Positions 56,801-64,000 of a DNA stretch of 64,000 nucleotides are shown here, in pieces. The first letter of the stretch is position 1, and each line of letters begins with the position of its first letter. Under the pieces are notes generated by a model. It saw nothing but the letters and a program-made list of their open reading frames with translations. It was not told where the DNA came from and made no database searches. The stretch comes from Plumapathes pennacea (Eukaryota > Cnidaria > Anthozoa > Antipatharia > Myriopathidae), in assembly GCA_964036295.1 (NCBI GenBank), contig OZ038463.1, positions 32,131,295-32,195,294 on the forward strand. Direction: 5' to 3'. Made by a program: the position numbers and the translations under genes.

Positions 56801-59800
56801 ATTATATATTTGCATTATTGTCTTACTTTTCAAATTATCTCCCAGCTTCTTTGATGCCCTATAACTTATTATTGCATTCTGACTTTTAATTACATGGATA
56901 TAATATATTTCCTAATATGGTTTCAAGAAAAAATAAAGTTTCACAAGTCAACATTGACTTTAATTATATTGCTATCTATAGTGATCATGGTTAAACATCA
57001 TTCTCTGATCCTTGTTTTTGTTCTTGTATTTTCGCCTTTTTATATTTTTCTCTTTCTCCATTTCCGGTACTATTCTACCCATTGTTTTTGTTCTTCATCT
57101 CGTCCTTTTACTTGGACTTACCGTGTGGCATGAAATTTTCGCGGGAGTTAAATTTCACGATGACTTTTTGCGTTTCGCGGGAAGAAATTGTTGCGAACTT
57201 GGATTTTAGACTTTACTGTTGGGAACAAATTTTCGAGGATCCTGTCCGGTACTTCACTTTCGGCACTGGTATATAGCAACAGGAGGTTTCACTTTTTCAC
57301 TTGTTTATTAATGTTTAATTTGCAAAATGTCATAAGTCGCCCATTACCACTCAAAGATACAGTACACGGTAAGTGGTTGCCTGGAAAACACTTAACATAA
57401 AGTGCTGTACGAATTTAGTAAATATATGGAGTACATTTTTGCGGATATTTTTTTTCGCGGGATATAATTTTCGCGAATCGTCGGAAAATCCGTGAAATTC
57501 GTGAAAATAAACTTCGACGAAAATTTCATGCCACACGGTATCGTTGTTCTTTTTCTTGTGCCTGTTCTCGTTCTTTCCCTTGTCGTTATCCTTGGTCATA
57601 TTTTAATTCATGTTCTTGTCCTTGCTCTTGTCCTTTATTCTGTTTATGCTCATGTTTGTGTCCCCGTCTTGTTTCTTGTCGTCGTCCTTATTTTTCATCT
57701 TGTTCTTGTCTTTGTGCTTGATCTTGATCTTGTTCAGTCGTCTTTGACTTTGTTCTTTTCATTGTCATTGTCTTTGCCGTTGATCTTGTTTTTGACTTTT
57801 GTTATTAATTCTTTATTTGCCCTTGCTCATATTCTTGCCTTTGTCCTTGATCTGATGTAATCATTATCTTCGCCCTTTTTTGTTTTTTCTTTTAGATGTC
57901 CGTGTTCTTGTATTTTATATCGTTTTTGTATAATTTTTTTCTTGTCCTTGTCTCTGATCTCGCTCTTCTCCTTGTCCTTGATATTGTTTCTGTTTTTGTC
58001 CTTGATCTCGTTTTGGCATGTTTTCTGATCTTTTTTATGTTCATGCTGTTGCTGTTGTTTTTGTTGTTGTTGCTGTTGTTGCTGCCGCGCTTGATCCTGT
58101 TGATGTTCTTGTTTTTCTTCTTAAACGCGTTATTGTTCTTGTCCTCCTCATTCTTTCCCTTGTTCTTTTTCCCGTTCTTGTTCATGTTCTTGATCTTCGT
58201 TTATGTTGTTGTCCTTGATTTAGTTACTCTTATTGTGCTTCATGTTCTCGTCTTTGTCTTTATGTTTTATGCCTCTGTTCTTGTTCGTATTCTTCTGATT
58301 TAAGGTTTATCTTCGTTTTCGTCTTTGACATTGTCGATCATATTTCCTCCTTTTTTAAAGGTGATCAGCCAAATTGAGAAGAGTGGGAAGTCGGCTGCCG
58401 AGCAGGACTATGGCACAAAGGGTAAAGAGGACCTAACCAAGGCAATGGACAAAGCTCAGCAAAAGGTAAACTTAAAAGGTCGGTGCACTGTGCGCAGAGG
58501 AGTTCGCTTGCTTTCCTTTAAGTAAAACCCTGAAGGATACCGCTAAATTATTTCATTGCGGGCGCTCGAAGGCATACGTGCGTAGTGTGTGCCCGCAATG
58601 CAATTGTCCTGTGGTATCCTTCAAGTAGTTCAATATACGCAATGGAAAGCAAGCGAACTTCTCTGCACCCTGTGGCCGGTAAAATGAATTGCTCATATAA
58701 ATATCATATAAAGAAAATAAAGAAAAAAATCCTAAATTAAAGTTAGGACCGCAAAGTAGAATCAACGTGGAACACGCAATACGAACCATAACGAATAGAT
58801 AAAATTGAGACTTCTCATAATCACACGCAAGTTTATCAGTAATATTCATGCTGCTTGTGTTAAGTGATTATGCTTAGAAGATAAAACTAACAGCGTAGCC
58901 CTCTTGTCGAACGGTACTTTCAACTTCACAGAGTTTCTCTGAACTTTCCGTTGTGTTATTGTTGTTGTTGTTGTTGCTGTTGTTTGTTTCTTTATCAGTT
59001 CAAGTGCTGTGGAGTTGATGGCCCATCCGACTGGAAGAATTCTGCCTTCAATAAGATCCCAGAATCCTGCTGCATTAGTGGTGAAGCATGTAAAACAAAC
59101 GTTCCCAAGCAAGTCTTCTCTGAAGTAAGGGTATCTTTTATATTATCATTATTTTATAAATAATAACTAATATTGCGTCATTGCAGTAGTTTACCTTCGT
59201 GGATACATTTGATTGGCTTGAGCATGTCACAATAGTTAGAACTTTTACATTTTCCTAGTCTTGTTGGTTTATAGAAAGACGATGATTGAAAAAGGGGGGT
59301 ACAAGATCTTGCGTGTTGTAATACAAAATATCTAGGCTATAATCCTTGTCAAAACTTCTTGCAAATGTTATTTTATAAATTGCCAATGTCTTGAATATAG
59401 GCTGTATGTACAAGGCCAAATTGTCCAAAACTTAAAAAAACTCCGCCCCTCGCTTTTCTCCTTAACAAATGTTGCATCAGGGGCACGAAAGTGGAAAAGG
59501 TGTGACAATAGGACACTAAGTAAACGTTGACCAGGGGCCAGTTGCTTAAAATAGGATTGCTAATCCCGTACTCTATCCAAATTCTGTAGCTGTTTTTAAA
59601 CGTCGTCTTAGGGACAAACTACTGAAAGAACTCTGGGATTCTTAATGTTATTTTTCTTTTCTTTTTTTTTTTTTTTGTTTTGTTTTTTGTTTTGTTTTGT
59701 TTTTTTTTGTTTTTGGTTACATTTAAATTATTGTTAATGTTACTTCACACGTATTATTTATTGTTATTATTAGTAGTAGTAGTAATATATTGTCTTAGAG

Positions 59801-61625
59801 TATATTGTATTGTATTTAAATTTATACTGTCTTTAAAAAGCCTCTTTGAGGAAATTCAATAAAGTATGTGTGTATATATGTATGCACTTTAGCCTGAAAA
59901 TGAGAAACTTTCGCTCAAAAACAGCTTATATATATGTTTGGAATTACAGTCAATTGTCTCTAAGCGGACACTTCTCTAAAGCGGACAGCATGCAGATTTT
60001 GTCCTTGCCAATTCTCTGCAACTGCATTCTCTCTAAGGCGGACATTAAGTCTATGAGAGAGTTCACTGTGTCCCTCTTATATTCATTTGTGAATATTCTC
60101 GTCTTATTCAAGTCTTATCTTGCTAGGGTTGCTCTCCAGCTCTTCAGGATTTCGTGAAAAGTCGAATAAAGATTGTGAGTGGAATTGGTGTTGGCATCGC
60201 TATCATCCAGGTTAGCTAATAAACATGGACCAAATAACATGGACCAAATACTTCCAATGCCAGTAGTTGCATAGTAGTTGCAAGGCAAAGGAACTCGAAC
60301 AGAAAGTAACGCAGCATCATGCAAAGTCCAAGTGACTGACACAGTTAAGGTGCCTATAATGTCAGAAATTTTATCGTTAAAATTGGTTCTATATCGAGTA
60401 AATAGCTAATTAGTACAATATTTCTTAAATTTCGAATATGCTAACGTGACGTCTACCCAGGAATTTCCTGCTATTTCTTTACCCTTGTGATTGAATCTGT
60501 TTTCGGATTCAGAAAGAATAATTGGTAAAATCAGTTATATAATATAGGCGTGTATTATTAATAAATTTCCACTGGTTTGCCGTGGTGTGGACTCTTATTT
60601 ACCACGATTTACGTCATCACATGGTCAAAATTTTATGGACTCACGAGGCGCTTTGCCGAGTGAGTCCATAACAAATTTTGACCATGTGATGACGTAAATC
60701 GAGGTAAATAAGGGTCCACACCACGGCAAATCAGTGGAAAACTTTTTTTCCACAATATTTAGAATTATAAAAGAAAGCTTCGTTGTATTTCGTTGCAAAG
60801 CGTGACACGCTGGCGTCAGCTGGCGTCACATCGTTGTCTGGACTTTTATTTAACACGGTTAATCGACCAATCAGAGAGCGAGAAACTAGTGTGTTGTCGC
60901 AAAAAAGATAATTCATCTCTACAACAGTTTTTGGATAATAAGTAACACCTTTCATACTGCGCGACATTCAAACCAGGAAATATCGATAAAAATGTTGACA
61001 TTATAAGCACTTTAATAGTTTAATAGTTAAAAGGGGACCCTCTCAGCCATTTCAATGTTTTTATTTAGATCTAGAAATGTGCCAAAAGAACTTGGCTAAA
61101 TTTGGTTTCAACACAAAATAACGTAATAAGCAAACAAAAAATAAGTAAGTAACACTTTTAGGTCAAAATAAAGAAACTAATCTTCTGCTCAAATAAGTCG
61201 AATAAAAGTGGATTGCTATTTATCTTTTGACTTTCGGGGCCCCTGAAAAAGGCGGATCAAGGATTTCGACGCGCAAAGAACTGTGGGTAAGAGGGCCCCT
61301 TTAATAACCCTTATTTATTCATTAAAAAACAACCATTTATTTGTGTACAATGAAATGAATAGAATGGATGGATGGACAGAAGAATGGGAAACTTAATTCC
61401 CATAAAAAAATAGAAAAAAAAACTACAATGAAAAACAAAATGAAATGAAAGATACTTAATATTCCATGCTCAATTTCCATAGTAGATAAATCTTTAAAAT
61501 GTATGTCTTTCATTTTCTTCATTTTTCCGTTGCAGATTCTTGGGATCATTTTTGCAATATGCTTGTTCAGATCCATTCTTGTGAAGAACGACGTGACTAA
61601 AACAGTGACGAGGAACGAAATCTAG
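53891..61625 (+). CDS. TSP-E, tetraspanin
   Basis: Coding exons: 53891-53953, 55764-55955, 56577-56651, 58361-58465, 58999-59124, 60127-60210, 61536-61625, giving 244 aa; six phase-0 GT-AG introns. It starts MATCGKECLKFMLYVYNLVIW. TM2 is followed by GIIGCCGALKEKKWLLLM, and TM3 is YAFLLALIFILEIVAGMLAY. Loop motifs are CCG (148-150), IPESCC (to 170), a Cys at 176 and GC at 188-189. After TM4 (ILGIIFAICLF) the tail is 18 residues, longer and more charged than in TSP-D, and is probably the ancestral end because TSP-D keeps its remnant. Changes between D and E concentrate in exon 1, the first loop and the large loop, while TM3, exon 6 and TM4 are nearly the same. Introns share most repeats with TSP-D but differ in later insertions. 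Confidence 0.92.
54480..55680 (+). other. TSP-E-specific part of intron 1
   Basis: This 1.2-kb stretch has no obvious counterpart in TSP-D intron 1. It includes a short tandem motif of cgaaatccgc (about 55488-55520) and ORFs of 60-104 codons without recognisable domains or splice context. Probably inserted DNA of unknown type. Confidence 0.45.
57121..57538. mobile_element. 418-bp MITE with TA target site (TSP-E intron 3)
   Basis: Ends ccgtgtggcatgaaattttc and gaaaatttcatgccacacgg are perfect inverted copies. TA flanks both sides (ggactTA / TAtcgttg). TSP-D has the uninterrupted site (ggacttgccgttgtcc), so insertion followed the D/E duplication. TA suggests the Tc1/mariner superfamily. Inner ttcgcggga motifs recur. 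Non-coding. Confidence 0.87.
58485..58680. mobile_element. Hairpin MITE, family 3, copy 3 (TSP-E intron 4)
   Basis: Same place and modules as the TSP-D copy (gaaggataccgc, tttcattgcgggcgctcgaa, gcccgcaatgcaattgtcct, ctgcaccctgtggccggt), with a short deletion in the left arm. Confidence 0.8.
59560..59880 (+). mobile_element. Fragment of a non-LTR retrotransposon 3' end
   Basis: A short open stretch reads VFKRRLRDKLLKELWDS then stop, the style of the extreme C-terminus of a CR1/L2-like reverse-transcriptase protein. It is followed by T-rich DNA and a tail ending gaaattcaataaagt. Only the last part is present. It lies in TSP-E intron 5. Confidence 0.5.
60566..60740. mobile_element. 175-bp foldback element in TSP-E intron 6
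   Basis: Outer arms tttccactggtttgccgtgg and ccacggcaaatcagtggaaa; complementarity continues through gacgtcatcacatggtcaaa-type sequence to ggactcac / gtgagtcc around the loop gaggcgctttgccga. The loop is like that of the 12611-12797 palindrome (tcggcgaagcgcctc). Confidence 0.87.
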
Positions 61626-62391
61626 TGTCGGGAATTAATGTAACAATTAAGAAGTTGGCAGTGACAGAGATAGAATTAATTATTGCCATGGAAACCGTTC
61701 ATTTCCTAATTACTACAATATTTTCTTTAAAGAGCCTCTTGAACCACAATGATTCGCGCGTCTGAAATCATCGATCCACCAAGGGCCCCGGCAAATTGAA
61801 AGCACTTTGGTAATCCTTTTCCATCTTCACTAAGCCGAATAATTGGATAATGCCACCATTATATACTTATTAATTCTTTTGGTGTTTAGTAATAACAGCC
61901 AAGTAGTTCGATTTTAATAAATGCCAGTCAACATTTCAGTCCTCAAATTGCTTACAAGTTGTTTATGATTATTTACTGTTTATGATATGGGCCTGTTTGC
62001 TCATTAGCGGCTAAGCATAAATACAAGATTTTTTAAAGTTACAAACGAGTATGACTCCCTAAATCTAAAAAGTCATTCCCAGGCTTCAACGGGGATAGAA
62101 GCTTCAATGATTCATGGGTAATATTCAAGATGGCCGAACGGTTTGGCTGATGGAGGAGAGAAAGGTGCTCGAGTTTCTGAGTTCGCTCTCTGCACGCGAG
62201 TTTCTTGAAAAATCGGCTATGTTTGCAGCGAAAAACCACAGGAACTACAGCGTGCAGCCAGCATTTTGCTCAATAAAAGAGCTCTATGTGGCGATCAATT
62301 TCCGATCGAGGACCATCAACATTGAGCTGTCACGGGAGCGAACTCACCAAAAGCATGGCATGTGGAGGAAATTACCGAACAGTATTATATT

Positions 62392-62477
62392 ATGGCGGCT
62401 GTTGGGGAAATTGTGTGTAAATCGCAAGAGTTACGTGCTGCTGTCTACGCGATAACTTCACTTCACACTCGTGGAAG
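62392..62477 (+). CDS. Candidate first coding exon of an unknown gene
   Basis: ATGGCGGCT opens 28 codons plus two bases up to a strong donor (gtggaag|gtaagtcc). The reading begins MAAVGEIVCKSQELRAAVYA, with a typical start and composition. No family is recognised and no partner exon in matching phase was found in the window. An overlapping 113-codon frame (62114-62455) ends before the donor and looks less likely. Confidence 0.35.
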
Positions 62478-62999
62478 GTAAGTCCACAAGCATTAATGCA
62501 CAAATGTGGTCCGTATCAAGGACCGCAATAAAAATTACAGCACTCGCTTTTATAAAAAGGGGGAAAAAAAAAAAAAAAATCGAGAAAATTGTCCGTTCTC
62601 CATACATTTCTTAGCCTGGAGATATTTTGTCTGACATTCTCAGTGCACATGCGGTTCCATGAGTGAGAATATATGGCTGGGTGGCAACTCATGCATTCTA
62701 GCTCTGTAAGTCTTGCAGATTTGATCAGCTTGTTTCTCAAAAAGTATTTAACGGAAATTTTCAGTGATTATTTAGTCTAATTATTATCCTCATTTGATGC
62801 ATGAAACTTATGAATTTATGCTAACAGAGGCAAACATCCGCCTATTACCTAGCTTCCATCACAGCTGTTATTAGTCTCGTTCCCTTTCTCACTCATGGGG
62901 AGCAAGGAGGGACAAGACTAATAATGGTTGTGGGGGAGGCTACCTATTGACTTAATCTGACAAACCAACCAACTGGAAACATCGGCTTTTACATTGTTA

Positions 63000-63550
63000 T
63001 ACCCTTTCACTCCCAAGATCAAACTGTACATTCTCTATGTATGAGTGATGCAGTGATAATAATTATCATCAGTTCAACTGCACTGCTCTGCCTGATTCAC
63101 CACAGCTCTGCTTTGCCTCCACAGTCAACATACATTTCACTACAAACACCACATCCAAGATCACTGCACCAACATCATCATTGCCTTCTGAAAAGAAACA
63201 GTTTTCCTTGCCAACGCTGCCATCGCCATCCAATCCTGCACCATCACCACCTGCATGGCACCTCAGCTTTGTCATTGGTCTTCTGTTATCCTTCTTTTGT
63301 TTTATCACTGTGTTATTATTTGGTTTATGCTCCGTGTTCATCGTCAGCAAGCACAGCTACCACGGCCTGGCCCAGCCATACAAGATTAATAGTAAGGTGA
63401 GGGAACCATACAATTATTAATAGTTCAATCAGTTTTTATCTGATCAAGGTATCAAAAGCCATGTTCTCCATTCTGTGTGTTATATGTCTGGTGAAAAACT
63501 GAAGGAGAAAATTAAAGTTGATCACTGATTCTTGGGAGTGAATAGGTTAA
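63000..63550. mobile_element. MITE family 2, split copy enclosing a possible exon
   Basis: The left half (accctttcactcccaagatc to gagtgatgcagtgataat) is at 63001-63062, and the right half (aatcagtttttatctgatca to cttgggagtgaataggttaa) at about 63425-63550. Compared with copies at 23963 and 26714, about 360 bp is inserted in the middle. Confidence 0.6.
63125..63396 (+). CDS. Candidate exon with one membrane segment, unknown gene
   Basis: Between an acceptor (gcctccacag) and a donor (agtaag|gtgagg) lies an open frame. It encodes a Ser/Thr/Pro-rich stretch (NTTSKITAPTSSLPSEKK, with one NTT sequon), then a strong hydrophobic segment (FVIGLLLSFFCFITVLLFG) and a short basic-polar tail. This fits a single-pass membrane protein with a stalk-like outside. 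The frame is also open upstream of the acceptor, so the left border is uncertain. No family is recognised. Confidence 0.35.
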
Positions 63551-63590
63551 ACATATCCACATCAATTACTCAGCTTGACACACTAGCAGC

Positions 63591-63747
63591 GCTCGACATT
63601 AACGGTTGCCCGCTTACCCGGGGCAACCAAAACTTTTGGTTGGGCAGGTAAATTCTGGGCCGGGCAACTAGAAATTATGAAACTTTCTATTGCTTGAAGT
63701 CAATCGACAGTCTGAAGGGCAACCAACCTAAAACCTTAATGTCGAGC
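63591..63747 (+). mobile_element. MITE family 1, copy 3
   Basis: GCTCGACATTAA at the left and ttaatgtcgagc at the right form perfect 12-bp inverted ends. Same orientation as the copy at 4047 and close to it in sequence. Confidence 0.88.
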
Positions 63748-64000
63748 ACTGACTAGTATGCATTTTATCTCCCTATGCCAATGCACATCAAAACTATAGC
63801 TCTGTTAGGGACTAGCCTCAAAGTTTGACTGCTGTTTTCCTGAGTCCTGAGTTTAATCCAGGGTAGAGGCAAGAAAACTAGATTCCTTTCTCTTATGAGA
63901 AAGTTTATTCTGATCTAGTTTTTTTTTTCTCAAAATCAGAACAGGCTGTCAGTGGGGCTGCCAAATTCCCTACAGAGTGTCTCATACATAGGTGAGAGTT

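Larger units (their letters stand above)
61626..64000. other. Right end of window: repeats and weak exon candidates
   Basis: The first 400 bp match the sequence after TSP-D (shared gcctctt.aaccacaatg and gtttagtaataacagcca), so the D/E duplication extends past the genes. Beyond about 62000 are the exon candidates and MITEs listed separately. Nothing identifies a downstream gene. Confidence 0.5.

Noticed and set aside
57492..58303. Frames of 122 and 135 codons
   Set aside because: Same T-rich intron 3 repeat in TSP-E; hydrophobic low-complexity products without domains.
62114..62455. A 113-codon frame as a complete small gene
   Set aside because: No domain recognised, and it ends before a strong donor that fits better with the overlapping short frame starting at 62392.

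Overview
The window reads as animal nuclear DNA: genes split by GT-AG introns, AT-rich non-coding DNA crowded with small inverted-repeat elements, and no operons. The gene content (a tandem tetraspanin array and two CLOCK-type bHLH-PAS genes) together with the repeat style suggests an anthozoan cnidarian, probably a stony coral. This assignment is inference; no search was run.

Layout, all recognised genes on the + strand: (1) 153-1370, a roughly 174-bp tandem array whose last unit runs into the first exon of a CD63-like tetraspanin (TSP-1, 1353-5596). (2) 8552-10159, an uninterrupted ORF for a CLOCK-like bHLH-PAS protein, preceded by a partly duplicated upstream region with six CACGTG E-boxes in 0.9 kb. 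(3) 13182-15533 (probably to 15708), a second uninterrupted CLOCK-like gene with a glutamine-rich tail and an apparent +1 frameshift in that tail. (4) 17759-24711 (TSP-A), 27386-31975 (TSP-B) and 33669-39003 (TSP-C, decayed) form one tandem tetraspanin subgroup. (5) 41738-52122 (TSP-D) and 53891-61625 (TSP-E) form a second, more recent duplicate pair. (6) 61626-64000 holds repeats and weak exon candidates of unknown genes.

The five intact tetraspanins each have seven coding exons with all six introns in phase 0 at equivalent positions, and encode 234-244 aa with four membrane segments, a CCG motif, a P-x-SCC motif and a final GC in the large extracellular loop. TSP-C keeps exons 3-6 but has a frameshifted start, has lost all of exon 2 except a few bases, and has no recognisable exon 7. 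A stray, broken exon 2 lies just upstream of TSP-E.

Tetraspanins organise membrane microdomains, and CLOCK-class bHLH-PAS proteins heterodimerise to drive E-box genes. Nothing in the sequence links the two families functionally beyond position. The most unusual features are the start-codon-containing promoter array of TSP-1, the two intronless CLOCK-like genes with E-box-rich upstream DNA, the decayed TSP-C, and transposons that can be dated against their empty sites in the TSP-D/E duplicate.
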